62,000 bases of DNA from Mesostigma viride (lineage: Eukaryota > Streptophyta > Mesostigmatophyceae > Mesostigmatales > Mesostigmataceae). Position 1 is the stretch's first letter. Each line of letters opens with the position of its first letter. The stretch is taken from assembly GCA_009746045.1 (NCBI GenBank), contig RPFO01000406.1, forward strand, positions 851,159 through 913,158, read 5' to 3'. Position numbers and translations under genes: made by a program. Shown here in pieces: positions 24,101-33,562 of this stretch. The notes beneath the pieces were generated by a model. The model made no database searches, was not told the DNA's origin, and saw only the letters and a program-made list of their open reading frames with translations.

Positions 24101-26739
24101 CGCCCACACGCCCACACGCCCACACGCCCGCCCGCCCGCCCGCCCACACGCCCACACGCCCGCCCGCCCGCCCGCCCACACGCCCACCCGCCCACCCGCC
24201 CACCCGCCCACACGCCCACACGCCCACACGCCCACCACACGCCCACACGCCCACCACACGCCCACACGCCCACACGCCCACACGCCCACACGCCCGCCCG
24301 CCCGCCCGCCCGCCCGCCCGCCGCCCGCCCGCCCGCCCGCCCGCCCGCCTGCCCGCCCGCCCGCCCGCCCGCCCGCCCGCCCGCCCGCCCGCCCGCCCTC
24401 CCACCCACCTTGGCCTGCAGCAGCTCCGCGGTGGTGACGGCTGGTCTCGAGTTTATGGGCATGTCCACCACGGTGGTGACGCCCCCCGCTGCGGCCGCCT
24501 TTGTTCCGGACGCAAATCCTGTGACATGAGTGTGGCGAGCCCAGCCATCAGGCCGACATCCAACACAAGGCACCATGAGCACCAAACCAGAGATACCCCA
24601 CGCCTTCCACAACTTACGTAAACAACAAACCGCCCAACCAGCCTCTGTTGCTAGTTCCTGGGCTAGAGAGCCTCTGAGGGGGGTGGCCCCGCCGTTTTTC
24701 GTATCTTCTGTTCTTACAAGGAGGATGTTACAATGAGGGGAAGCTGCTTTGTCGTGACAGGTCCTTCACAAGCACCCTGCCAAGATGAGCGGAGGATCCC
24801 TAAGTCGCATTAGCTGTTGACCCATTTTGTTATCTTCACAAAGTTACTGCTTGAGTGGCCCCAAGCGACCTAACAACCAATAAACCAACCACACAGCCCA
24901 TGCTTGATAGCCGCAAGTGGCGCGATATACCAAGGACAGGATCCCTCAGTGCACTCGCCCTCATTTAGTTCTTGCTCCTACCGCCGCCTTGCTCACCCGA
25001 CAAAACATGCCGAGGCCAAGAAAAAGAAAAACACTTGCAAAATGCTGTCCTGGACACTAGCACTTGGCTCCCCACACCGCATTTCCGCTGTCCACATAGG
25101 AAAACCTGTTGCTGGCAAGCCATACCCCGCCTGGGTCCGTGCCCATGCTCACCAGTCACCTTTACAACGCCTTTTCCCGGGGATTGCCGCATGCTCTATC
25201 GTCTCGGGTTAAATGATGACATCATCATCATCAGCTCAGCCAAAAGCAAGTCACACTGTCCCCGCATCTGGCCGATGTGTTCTTCAAGGCCCATGCTGTC
25301 CAGTTGATGCGGACATCCTGTTTCCGGCGGCAGTGCCCTTCCCACCCAGAGATGCCGCGTTCGAATCCCTCTAGTACAAAACTCCATGGTGCCCTTCCCA
25401 TAGGCCCGACGGCCACTAGGGGCAGCGATAGGGGGGCAACGGTGGCAAACAGGGGCAGGAGTATGCCAGCTCAGCACCTGCTGGGGGGACAACGCAGCGA
25501 GTGATGCTGGCAGCAACGCAGCATGTGCATGGCATGCGCTTACCTTCCCAGTCCTCCCGTCCCGGCTCGTTGAGATGGACATGCACCTGACGAGGGGACG
25601 AGACAGCAGTGTGAGAAAAGAAACGATGGCAGACGGGGTGTGCCGAGATGGCAGAAGGACTAGGTGAGGAGAGACAGCACTAGCTGTAATCCTTGCACAG
25701 CCATTCATGCAGGGGAAATCCCATGCCCATACCTACAATCCACACTATTGGAGGCATCGTTTGTCTGGCAGGCTGGGAGTCATAGTAAGGAAGGAGGAAC
25801 GCTACCTACAATCCACACAATGAGAAGCATCGTTTGTCAGGCAGCCTGGGAGTCATAGTAAGGAAGGAGGAGCGCTACTGCAATCCACACTATTAGAAGC
25901 ATCGTTTGTCTGGCAGTCTGGGAGTCATAGTAAAGGAGGAACGCTACCTACAATCCACACTATGAGAAGCATCGTTTGCCCGGCAGTCTGGGAGTCATAG
26001 AAAAAGAGGGAGGAACGCCTGCAAAAGGTGCCAAACCCGGGGAGAGCAACTCAGGTAATCCGTTTGGTCCAACCGGACCGCCATCAGCACCCTTACATAT
26101 GCTTATACGCTCATACCCTTACATATGCTCATATGGTAAAAAAAGCATAGGAGGCCGCCGCAGAATTCCGGGATATAGCAAGGAGCAAAAGCGGTGCCCG
26201 GGCTTCGAGGTTAGAGATGCTAAATGAGACCGAGCATGGCTGTGAGCAATCTCATAGACATTGCGCACTCTTCCCTAATAGGAAGTATATTACTGGGTTA
26301 TCTGTAATGGAAACCCTGCACACGGCGACAGCACATAAATCCTAGCAAGCTTGTCTGTATCACCGAGCAAGAGCAACGAACTTACATCGACAAGGCCCGG
26401 CATTATGACATTCTTGCCGTAGTCTATGAAGAAAATGGAGCTGCTGTTCTGTCTGTATGCCTGCAATTTGTCATGCGCAGGAGTCAGTTCTATCTCCTGG
26501 ATTTTGCCATTGTCGACGATAACAACAGCAGGAAAGACTCCGCTCGACGTGATAACACGCTCGCTGTATAGAGCGAACGACAAGTGAGGCAAGAGACCGC
26601 ACATCTCTACCGCCACGGTGGCTTGGCCAACTTTCTGCTTCTTTGCAAAAAAGCCATGACTAGACGGGCCCAGCAGGTACGACAGGGTCAACGGCACTAC
26701 TAAGCCAACGAGCAGGGCTACAACCGTGGAGGATGGCAT
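12120..26739 (-). CDS. Allantoinase, nine exons
   Basis: Hydrolyses allantoin to allantoate in purine (ureide) breakdown. Exons in transcript order: 26739-26386, 25586-25544, 24518-24409, 23542-23395, 20741-20474, 19540-19287, 17354-17259, 13198-13036, 12333-12120. Every intron starts GT and ends AG, and all phases agree, giving 1,650 nt: 549 residues plus TGA, slightly longer than the usual roughly 500. Residues about 5-24 form a hydrophobic N-terminal anchor, as in ER-located plant allantoinases. The expected cyclic-amidohydrolase metal ligands are present: H120 and H122 (HVHLNEPGR), K212 (GLKAFM, the lysine that is carbamylated), H250 (LMLHAE), H326 (HIAHLAD) and D403 (SSDHSP). The C-terminal part has LQFSLPVTW and a strand-rich end (VLATFVRG). 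About 13 kb is intron filled with repeats. The divergent neighbour is the dynamin-like gene. Family assignment is secure; exact exon edges are inferred from splice sites and phase. Confidence 0.93.
12334..13035 (-). other. Allantoinase intron 8, nothing further recognised
   Basis: A 702-base intron (donor GTGAGT, acceptor AACAG). The largest open frames inside have no family resemblance. Confidence 0.7.
13403..13697. repeat. 295-bp direct repeat R1, first copy (intron 7)
   Basis: From TATTTTCTGAGC to TTTTTGCAGCT, nearly identical to 15224-15517 (one A-run length difference seen). The pair lies about 1.8 kb apart in the same orientation inside intron 7, like the LTRs of a small non-autonomous element or a partial segmental duplication. 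No terminal TG/CA or flanking duplication was identified. Confidence 0.85.
13698..15036. other. Intron 7 sequence between R1 copies, no gene
   Basis: Contains a strong inverted repeat around 14456-14560: GAAAACGGCAAAGGC in both orientations around a GCCCAAAGGCGGC-rich centre, bounded by CGGGGGGCGCGTG and its complement. No frame resembles a known protein, including a transposase or gag. Confidence 0.5.
15037..15731. repeat. R2-R1-R2 block (intron 7)
   Basis: R2 (15037-15223, from GGGACAAGATTGG to TTCAGCACC) recurs at 15545-15731. The second R1 copy (15224-15517) plus about 27 unrelated bases sit between the two R2 copies. This fits a tandem duplication of a roughly 508-bp R2-R1 unit, or insertion of R1 into duplicated R2. 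Confidence 0.85.
15733..15897. repeat. 8-bp (AGTATAGT)n array, part 1
   Basis: GTAGTATA units with rare A-to-G changes (GTATGGTA). The same array resumes at 16165-16232 and 16463-16517 after two insertions, so it was probably one continuous minisatellite in intron 7. Confidence 0.9.
15898..16164. mobile_element. 267-bp MITE-like element inside the 8-bp array
   Basis: Imperfect terminal inverted repeats: CACCCCCCCCCTTGGTGTTT at the left, and at the right end GTCAAAGGGGGGGTG, whose complement starts CACCCCCCCTTTGAC; both continue into TTTAAGA-type sequence. TA flanks each end (15896-15897 and 16165-16166), and array units continue on both sides. TA target and short TIRs suggest a Tc1/mariner-type non-autonomous element, but the TIR is low in complexity. 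Confidence 0.5.
16165..16232. repeat. 8-bp array, part 2
   Basis: Continuation of the GTAGTATA minisatellite with GTATAGCA variants between the MITE-like and SINE-like insertions. Confidence 0.9.
16236..16462 (-). mobile_element. SINE-like element with tRNA-like head
   Basis: Read on the minus strand it has CCGGAAAGGAG, then GTTGGCGATGCC and GGATCCGGAGACG, then a long variable region and CAGTTCGATTCC, a pol III B-box. The same order of blocks is found at 19035-19135 on the plus strand. The first and last blocks look like the D/anticodon side and T-arm of a tRNA. It interrupts the 8-bp array. No terminal tail or clean target duplication was recognised. Confidence 0.45.
16463..16517. repeat. 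8-bp array, part 3
   Basis: CAGTATAG and AGTATAGT units, the last piece of the interrupted array in intron 7. Confidence 0.9.
16518..17258 (-). other. 5-prime part of intron 7, no gene
   Basis: No recognised coding sequence. A 19-base unit (ATGGCGATAACTAATCAA) is duplicated at 17173-17210, about 50 bases inside the intron from the exon 7 donor. Confidence 0.5.
17704..17911. repeat. (GAA)n trinucleotide tract in intron 6
   Basis: About 200 bases of almost pure GAA on the plus strand, that is (TTC)n in the allantoinase transcript, ending in GGAGGAGAAG. The poly-Glu, poly-Arg and poly-Ser open frames are products of the repeat. Confidence 0.97.
17945..18640. repeat. 36-bp minisatellite in intron 6, about 19 units
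   Basis: The unit is GGTCTCACTGGTGGAATTGG followed by TATTGTCGGTTGTGTT, with CACT, CAAG and CAAT variants. A run of variants recurs about 180 bases apart (18301 and 18481), so a five-unit higher-order repeat is visible. The length is a multiple of three without stops, so open frames exist on both strands (for example a 12-residue RPTQPTIALPP repeat on the minus strand). In the gene's sense each unit contains CACCAGTGAGACC, similar to the real exon 6 donor CACCGGTAAGA. Confidence 0.95.
18641..19286. repeat. Diverged minisatellite relatives up to the exon 6 donor
   Basis: Looser copies of CTTACCGGTGGA-type units occur near 18662, 18764, 19165, 19210 and 19245, with the last one containing the exon 6 donor itself (19286-19287). 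A SINE-like piece sits among them (about 19035-19135). This 3-prime flank shows the minisatellite extending continuously to the splice site. Confidence 0.7.
19035..19140 (+). mobile_element. SINE-like element with tRNA-like head
   Basis: CTCCGGAAAAGAGCC, GCAGTTGGGCC, CCTTCGGATCAGGAGACC and GTGTTCGAATCC in order. The block CTTCGGATCAG resembles the anticodon arm of arginine tRNAs, and TTCGAATCC is a B-box. Its relatives are at 9105-9160 and, on the minus strand, 16236-16462. The acceptor stem does not pair well, so it is not a functional tRNA gene. Confidence 0.45.
20372..20470. repeat. 50-bp tandem duplication beside the exon 5 donor
   Basis: TATGGATTAGTATACAAATA...AAGGCATCCT occurs at 20372-20420 and 20422-20470. 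The exon 5 donor is at 20473, so the duplication starts three bases into intron 5. Confidence 0.95.
20888..22794. mobile_element. TIR element flanked by TTAA (intron 4)
   Basis: GGGGACTCG at 20888-20896 and its exact complement at 22786-22794, each immediately flanked by TTAA (20884-20887 and 22795-22798). The inverted match including the flank is 14 bases. The TTAA target suggests a piggyBac-type target; if read as TTA/TAA, a Harbinger-type 3-bp target is possible. A minus-strand frame at 21134-21508 (LTLNELRKQESAILGRLIQE) is the longest protein-like piece but is not recognisable as a transposase. The 1.9-kb element is probably non-autonomous. Confidence 0.65.
22795..23394 (-). other. 5-prime part of intron 4, no gene
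   Basis: No coding signal; short CA-rich stretches. The donor after exon 4 reads GTGAGT. Confidence 0.6.
24096..24405. repeat. C-rich (CGCC/CACACGCC)n tract beside the exon 3 donor
   Basis: About 310 bases of CGCCCACA and CGCC units in intron 3. On the transcript strand the donor GTGGGTGGGAGGGCGGGC runs directly into GGGC repeats, which could form a G-quadruplex next to the 5-prime splice site. The Ala-Arg-Pro and Gly-Trp-Val frames here are products of the repeat. Confidence 0.95.
24519..25543 (-). other. Allantoinase intron 2
   Basis: 1,025 bases with donor GTAAGC and acceptor CACAG. Near 25300-25375 a GCGTTCGAATCCC block with an upstream CCAGTTGATGC looks tRNA-like but is less convincing than the SINE-like copies elsewhere. 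No gene seen. Confidence 0.6.
25732..26018. repeat. 72-bp tandem repeat, four units (intron 1)
   Basis: Units starting at about 25732, 25805, 25878 and 25946 share CAATCCACACTAT, GCATCGTTTG and GGGAGTCATAGTAA, with small indels between units. Confidence 0.93.
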
Positions 26740-28085
26740 CTTCTATCACGATGGGTCGAATTCACTCAGTCCCCTTTCATGCACAAATTGCAAGCAGGGT
26801 CACGCACAGCTTCACAGGCGTCCGTCACTAGTCACTAGGACTCTCATGTGCTAACCCGCACCTTCTATTGCGCCTGTTCCAATTTTGCGAAGACAATCAA
26901 AGACGGCACAAATTATGGCACCCTCAAGGCTTCTGGCTTCTTCTTGTGCATGCTTGGATTTTCATAAACATTTGCGCGAAATCTTAACGGAGGTCTGCAG
27001 TAATCCTTCACAGCCCGCCTCGTCCCAACTGCCAAACCGACAGATGCGTTAACGATGGCGATTGTGGCAGCACGTGGCAAGCGTGCAGTGCGCGGAGAAA
27101 ATAATGCAGCGTTCCTTGCAGCGTTCTTGCAAGAAGTTGTTGTTGTTGTTGTTGTGCCCAAGTTGAGTTGAGTTAACTTGAGTTGCAACTATAGATTCGC
27201 AGATGACTGCAGTATAATTTTGTAATTGACTTGACACAACTCCTAGAATTCACTCCAGGGTACGGAAAGAAATAGTCAAGTCGGCGGGATGCATTCAAGT
27301 TTCTGGTTCCAACTTCCATCCTGGCAAACCGGAGCGTGATACTGTAGCGTTATCAAGATTGTCACGTCACGTGCACCGAAATGAGGTGACCCTGGATTTC
27401 TCTGCAGTATCCGAGCGCACTTCAAGTGTCATAACTAAGAACTCAGAAAGCTCCTGAAGGCTGAAGCAGCCCAGCGATCGAGTGAAAGCCTCATTTATTA
27501 GATGCAATAATAATGTACTTGAGCTGGTTATGACGATTGACTAGCGACAGTAGCGAGTAGCGACTACAGGCCTCGAACCCACTATTACAGGAACATTCAC
27601 GTTTATTTATAACAAACCAGAAAACCAGATGCGTTCGACATGGCCCGGAAAATAAAAGTCCGCATGCTTAGGAAGCACAGGAACGCATATCCTACGGCCG
27701 GACTCACCCGAGGATTGCCTTTGGTGGAATCCGTTATGATGGCCTTGAATGGGTGTCAGAAAAAACAGGAATATGGCAAGCGGAACATCGCAGCAAGCCG
27801 AACCGCCGGATACACAGGCAGGGAGCAGCCACCTCGATTGATCTTGGAGGACATGTACAAGTCCGGGTTTTACGCTACTCTATGGGGAGCAACGAGCCTG
27901 CGCCATCGCTCGGGTGAACGCTTGTCATCACGAGCCGGTGATCGCCCTGCATCCGGCCTGTCTTCTTATTGGTTTTCCTTGTCGTTAACCCAGCTCAGAA
28001 AGCTTGGGCGTGGGCACGGCAACCACGCCAGCCGCGAGGCAAAACCTTCCCTTCGCACTCGTTCCGAGCACTGCATAGTAACAAC
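26740..28085. promoter_or_regulatory. Divergent intergenic region between allantoinase and dynamin-like gene
   Basis: Both genes start outward from this 1.35-kb stretch, so it must hold both promoters and 5-prime untranslated regions. A (TTG)n run lies at about 27136-27156, followed by AAGTTGAGTTGAGTTAAC. No TATA box or known operator can be assigned with confidence. Open frames at 27640-28299 overlap the dynamin start in other frames and look like chance. Confidence 0.5.
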
Positions 28086-29554
28086 ATGGGGGGAGGAAGC
28101 CCACCAAGGAAGGGTAAGAAGGATTCCCGTTTTCACGAGGGGAAGACCCTATCGAAAACGCTTACGAAATCTTCCTTCGGGAGGTTCTTGCGGGTCATCC
28201 AGGAAAGACGCCTCGAGAACCGCAAGTTCAGCAAGCCCATCGTCATCACCATCGGCGTCGAGTGCGCCGGTAAGAGCTCGCTGTTGGAATTCCTCATGAA
28301 ATGCGAGATGTTCCCTCGCAACAACAAGCCGTGCACGCTGGGCCCCATCCGCTTCATCCTCGTGAACGCCGAGGAGGAGTCCGTGACCATCACGTTCCGC
28401 GGCGTGACCACGCGCCTGGCGCGCAAGGAGGAAATCCTGGGCCACCTCCAGGCGGTCATGGACACCCTGGTGGACGAGCAGGGGAACCCGGTCATCATCG
28501 AGGACGAGCTGATCGTGGAGCTGCACTCCCCGGACGTTCCCGATTTTGAGATGGTTGACCTGCCTGGGATCCGCGAGTATCCGGATGACCTGCGGGAGAA
28601 GACCAAGTCCTTGGCCCAAAAGTATATGCGGTCGGCCGACACGCTGGTGGTGTGCGTGGTACCCGCGACCAACCCCCGCTTGACCAGCAGCCAGGCGCTC
28701 GGAATGGTGATCGACGAAGGCGTCCAGGCGAACACGATCCTGGTTCTCACTATGGCTGACCTCGTGCAGGTGGGTTTCGTGACTTTCTTTCGTAACTAAT
28801 GCTGGCGCTCGGTGTCGAGCACGGTATAAGTGTGGGGCGCACAAGTAGCCATCGCGTCTGCTTACACTAATGACTTCAATATATCTTAATTTATCTGCTG
28901 TATGCGCATACTACGTGTTACAGTTTACTAATTGTGTGTATAAATAGTAGTGTATCGTCTCATTGATATTGTAGTGCAGTTGGTGTTTTTTCTGTCTTGT
29001 TTTGTCAGCTGCTCACACGCATGGCAGCTCATCCATGAACAATGCAGTCAAGTATTGAAAGGCGCTGGACGTGCCAATGTGCTAGCAAATCAACACTCAT
29101 GGGCCACTGAGTCCCTACCTAGCCAAGAGATTGCTGTAACAGCAGCCAGGCGCGATGTGATCCTGGCAGTATGACAAGATTGAGATACCAAGATCGAGAT
29201 ATCAGGTCACACCGGCAGCCACGCGGCGCAATAGTAATCTTGGCCATCGTCTGAGCTCGCTTGCATTCCATGTCCTGCCTCCCTGTATGCTTCCGTTGGT
29301 CACACCTGCCATGCAGGGTGACCCCGGTATGGACTAGTGATTTTTTATAGGGCTGCTGCGCAATTATTGTTGACAACGGCCGGCCCTTGCCAACACGTTC
29401 ATTGCTGCTAACGCGCATCAACCAGGTCGCTACCTGCCTATCTATGCGTGCCATGGCCCTGGCCTCCCGCGTGTGCGTGTCCCCTCCTGCGCGTGTGTGT
29501 GCCATGGCCCCGTGCTCTGTGTGTGTTTGCGTGCCACGGCCCTTCCTATGTGTG

Positions 29555-29652
<98 letters not shown>

Positions 29653-30958
29653 GTGTGTGTGTGCGGGTATGTGCCATGGCCCTTCCTACATGTGCATGCC
29701 ATCCCCTCCCCCCCCCTCTCTCTCTCTCTGTGCGTGTATGTGAATTGCCCTTCCTTTGTGTGCGTGCCATAACCTCCCCTCTGCGTGTGTGTGCCATGGC
29801 CTTTCTGCATGCGTATACGTGCCATGGCCCCCCCCAATCCTCCAGTCTCCCTACGTGGAGCAGTACCTGCTGTCCCGCCTCACCGGCCTGTCGGGCGAGA
29901 TCTCTGAGCTGGGCCTGGCAGGGTGCGTGGCCGTGGTGAACCGCAGCCTGACCCAGGATGTGACCCTGGCAGAGGCCGAGGTTGAAGAGGCCAAGTATTT
30001 TGACAATCTCATCGCACACGTCCTCGCCGAGGGGCTTCAGGACACCTACCCACTCGACCAGGTGGTCGCGTGCGTGACGTCGGGGCGGCTCATGGGCATG
30101 CTGGACCGGCTGTTCCATCGGTTCATCTGCCAGAATTGGAAAAGCCGCGCACTCGAGGACTTGGGCCGGCAGGCGCAGGGCGCGGCGGGGGAGCTGCTTA
30201 TGGTGGGCACGCCACCGCTCGAAGTGGACGCGTTCCACCTCGCACGGGTGGTACTCCAGCAGGCACACATTGATGCCATTCGGAGCTTTGATGTTCCAAC
30301 GCTGTGCGCCAAGCTGGTGCAGTTCCATGATGGCATGGAGTACCACCCGGCGTCGCAGCGGTACGAGGTCGACAACATGCTGTACAGGGCCCTTAAGGCG
30401 GTGGACACGTATACGACACCTGGCAGCATGCCGGGTACTTGCGCTGTTTCGAGCTCACCGTTCATCCAGGATGTCCAGGTGGCACTGCGGGATGGGCTGT
30501 TGGGCCGGTTCAAGGATGACCTATCGGTGGACATGGCGCAGCTATTGCCTATCCGGTTCCAGGACTTGGTCGCAATGGTGAGGAACAAGCTAGTGAGGGA
30601 GATTGAGGCGGAGGCGGCTATGATGAATCAGTTGCTGCGGGAGAACGCCACCAAGCAGTTGCTCAAGGCTGCGCCAGGTGTCATGCCGGAAGGGGGCGCG
30701 AGCGGGCTCATGGCGACCGTTGCGGAGAAAAGCATCAAGCTGGTCTCGCGCCACGTGGCAATGGTCGCCCAGCGGCTGTTCGTGGACGAGGAGGCATCGC
30801 CGATATTCGCGGCGTTTGTGGCGGATCCGTTGAGGTACCTGGTGGAGTCGGGGGAGTGGCAGGGGAGGCGGCGGGCGGCAGAGGAGAAGGTGGAGAGTAT
30901 CCGGGCGTGTGTCGGCATCATCTCTGACATTGACAACCTGATGGAGGAGAGCAAGTGA
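28086..30958 (+). CDS. Dynamin-family GTPase, two exons
   Basis: A large GTPase expected to self-assemble on membranes and drive fission or remodelling; the target organelle cannot be told. Exon 1 is 28086-28769 and exon 2 is 29846-30958, joined in phase 0 (CTCGTGCAG then TCTCCCTACGTG); intron 28770-29845 starts GTGGGT and ends CCAG. The product is 598 residues. The GTPase domain shows a P-loop GVECAGKSS, a DLPG switch-2 motif, and a G4 loop LTMADL in which the usual lysine of T-K-x-D is methionine. Exon 2 holds the helical middle/stalk region and a C-terminal GED-like segment. No PH or proline-rich domain is seen, so it is shorter than classical dynamin and closer to Mx/DRP-like size. The start at 28086 was chosen for its AACAACATGG context; an in-frame ATG at 27969 would add 39 residues. 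Confidence 0.88.
29561..29646. repeat. (CT)n tract in the dynamin-like intron
   Basis: About 86 bases of CT/TC repeat, with further TG- and CT-rich runs up to the acceptor at 29845. It forms an unusually long pyrimidine-rich stretch upstream of the 3-prime splice site. Confidence 0.96.
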
Positions 30959-31172
30959 GGTCGTTTGTATCTGCAGTGTTATTCCAGGAACTGGGAGCTG
31001 TTGAACTGATGGCACTGATGGGTAACCTTATGGCACGGTCATTACGTGGCCTCAGCTAGTGCTCATGGGCCGGGTTTGCGTGCTTTTCCATGGAGCAATA
31101 TAATGCATGCCGTGAAAAGTTGTCTGCACGTGTTGGCCCTTAGTTTTCCCTCTCCTAAACATGAAGGCCAAT

Positions 31173-32466
31173 TTAATATAATATAATATAATTAATTAAT
31201 TAATTAAACTCGTGCTCCCGTTGGGGAGTCACGGAGCACCGAAGTGCTTTTAATCCCTGCATGTGCACAACAGGAAGAAAGGGCGGAGACCCCCTTTCTC
31301 CTTCATGCCAGAGGCATGCCACAGCGGCAATCGGACACGCCATAGACGATCCCGCAAGTGCTGTGGGTGCAATAAGACCCATGTGAGCATATCATCAGTA
31401 ACAAGTAGCGTGGGCCGGCAAGTAAACTGATCATAGCCAGGACGTAGCATTGCTGTACAAGGGCTAAGCTGAGGCTATATGGCTGGTTGTGTACCGTGTG
31501 TTAGCGGTGCACGTGACTAGCTATGGTGGCACAGCTAGGCAAACATTCTAGGCATGGCTGCAGTGACTACCAATGGATACAAGCTAGGGCTGTTATACAA
31601 GCTATTCTAGCCCGCAGGGGGTGCCCACATCTTGTGGTTGATCATCAGGTCCCCGCCCCTCCAGTTCACCTAGCTTGGGCTTCTGGGGGTCCTGCTTGTG
31701 GCGGAGGTATTCCGGCCACAGGTCGCGTCGCTGCTGCTGCAGAGCGGGGGTCAGGTAGTCGTCCAGCGTCCAGATGAGGTCGTGCAACCGCTTGCGACGA
31801 GAGAGGAACCGGTGCTTGTCCTCAGGGGAGGGGAAGGTGAGCAGGACTGGTGGGGGAGCCGCCTTGTCCCGTGAGTGGGAAGGCGGTGGCACCCGCGCAG
31901 TTCTACCTCATCCGGCTACCAGGCCGCCATGAGGGTGAGAAGCTGGTCCTTGAGCTCGTCGGCAAGGGTGGTTGACGTCTCACCTGGCTTCTGGGGGAAA
32001 CGACGCAGCACCACTTGGCACTCGCAGCGAGCGCGGTCGGTGGCCTCCCGTTGTTCGGCCTGGCGGTGGTCCTCCAGCTCCTGGAGCTTCGTGGCGATGG
32101 CGTCAGTGGTTGAGGCGGCCGCTGACCGCAGCAGGTCCGCATAGGAGAGCGGCGGGAGGTCGCCAGCATCCTGCCAGGGTGGCTGGGATGCGATGGTGGC
32201 CGTCTGCTCCGCTATCTTTGGGACCTGTGTGGCCTGGGCCTTGGTGTGGGCGGTGATGGCTTCAACCTTCTTCATGAGCACGCCGCACTTGCCCTCAACC
32301 TGGTTGAGGCGGGAGAGGAGTGCAGCGTGCATGTGCCTCGGATGCCTGCGCCGTGGTCTGCAGCGCCATGAGATGAGGTTGTAGCTTGTGTGCGACCTGG
32401 GTTTCCGTATTGGAGACCTTGGCCTCCACCGTGTTGAGCGCTGTGGTCATCAATGTCATCTTCTCG
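31173..32466 (-). mobile_element. ORF1-only non-LTR element, about 1.3 kb (copy B1)
   Basis: Bounded by a perfect 12-bp duplication ATGAAGGCCAAT (31161-31172 and 32467-32478). On the minus strand it starts five bases before an ATG and ends in a TAATATAA/(TTAA)n tail. Next to the tail is a hairpin with arms GTGCTCC and GGAGCAC. The ORF (about 32461 down to 31605, with frameshifts near 32300 and 31910) encodes a coiled-coil start (ALNTVEAKVSNTETQV), an RRM-like block (CECQVVLRRFP) and a C-terminal block with LSRRKRLHDLIWTLDDYLTP. It ends close to GGDLMINHKMW-type sequence. No RT lies inside the duplications. Size and layout match copy D (5463-6762). Confidence 0.8.
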
Positions 32467-32530
32467 ATGAAGGCCAATGGCATGCACTGCCTCCCAGTCT
32501 AGTTCTCGAAATTAATTAAATACAGTAATT

Positions 32531-33209
32531 AATTAAACACGAGCTCCCGTTGGGGAGTCACGGAGCACCGAAGTGCTTTGAATCCCTGTGTGTGCACAAC
32601 AGGAAAGGCCAGAGACCCCCAGTCTCCTTCATGCCACAAAGGCATGCCACAGCTGCATTCGGGCACGCTAGCTAAACGGACACGCTAACGATCCGGCAAT
32701 CTGTGGGTGCAATAAGACCCAGGTGAGCATGGCATAACAAGGGGCGTGGGCAAGTAATCTGATCATAGCCAGGACGTAGCATGGCTGTGACAAGGACTGA
32801 GCTAAGGCTATGGCTGGCTGTGTACCGTGCGTGAGCGGTGCACGTGACTAGGTATGTTGGCACAGCTAGGCAAACATTCTAAGCATGGCTGCCATAGCGG
32901 CAGTGACTACCAATGGATACAAGCTATGTAGGGCTATTAGGCAAGCTATTCTACTAGCCCGCTGGGGGCGTCCACATCTTGTGGTTGATCATCAGGTCCC
33001 CGCCCCTCCAGTTCACCTTGGGCTTCTGGGGGTCCTGCTTGTGGCGGAGGTATTCAGGCCACAGGTCGCGTCGCTGCTGCTGCTGAGCGGGGGTCAGGTC
33101 GTCGTCCAGCGTCCAGATGAGGTCGTGCAACCGCTTGCGACGAGAGAGGAACCGGTGCTTGTCCTCACGAGACGGGGGAAGGTGAGCAGGACTGGTGGGG
33201 GAGCCGCCT
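32531..33209 (-). mobile_element. ORF1-type element, 5-prime truncated (copy B2)
   Basis: Flanked by TACAGTAATT (32521-32530 and 33210-33219). It carries the B-family 3-prime hairpin, the same 3-prime untranslated region as B1 and the C-terminal ORF1 block, cut off at 33209. Confidence 0.85.
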
Positions 33210-33219
33210 TACAGTAATT

Positions 33220-33445
33220 CTCGTAAGATCAACCAATTGGTTGCCAGGCCATTTCCTAGCTCGTGGAAGCGAGAGGTGTTGGTTTTTATCGATCCGAGCT
33301 TGTTGCATGCATTGCTCAGAACTTTACCTCGCAAATATTGCTACAATTATTGCAATGTATGTTCCCCGCCATTATGGCAACCTGTCGGCATGTGTGCGCC
33401 CCGGCCTCGGTGCTCTGTGACTCCCCAACGTGAGCACGAGTTTAA
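33220..33445 (+). mobile_element. Plus-strand 3-prime end of a B-like element
   Basis: Ends GTGACTCCCCAACGTGAGCAC followed by (TTAA)n, the reverse orientation of the B-family end. Upstream sequence to about 33220 is only partly matched; its 5-prime limit is unclear. Confidence 0.5.
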
Positions 33446-33562
33446 TTAATTAATTAATTAATTTTCATGAATTAATTAATTTTAATTAATTAATTAATTA
33501 ATGTGTGCGCCAAGTACATTTAATTAATTTATTAATTAATTAATAATTAATTAATTAAAAGA
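33446..33562. repeat. (TTAA)n-rich tract
   Basis: Several TTAATTAA runs between oppositely oriented retroelement ends; best read as two or more retroelement tails meeting. Confidence 0.85.

Noticed and set aside
24072-24621. Gly-Trp-Val or Ala-Arg-Pro frames of 110-199 codons
   Set aside because: Products of the CGCC/CACA repeat in intron 3; only 24409-24518 in one frame is a real (allantoinase) exon.
27640-28299. 219-codon plus-strand frame upstream of the dynamin-like gene
   Set aside because: It runs out of frame over the first part of the dynamin-like exon, has no recognisable domain and reads as untranslated region plus shadow.
28133-28844. Long minus-strand frames opposite the dynamin-like exon
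   Set aside because: Typical antisense shadows of a GC-rich coding exon; the plus strand has the GTPase motifs and matching splice sites.
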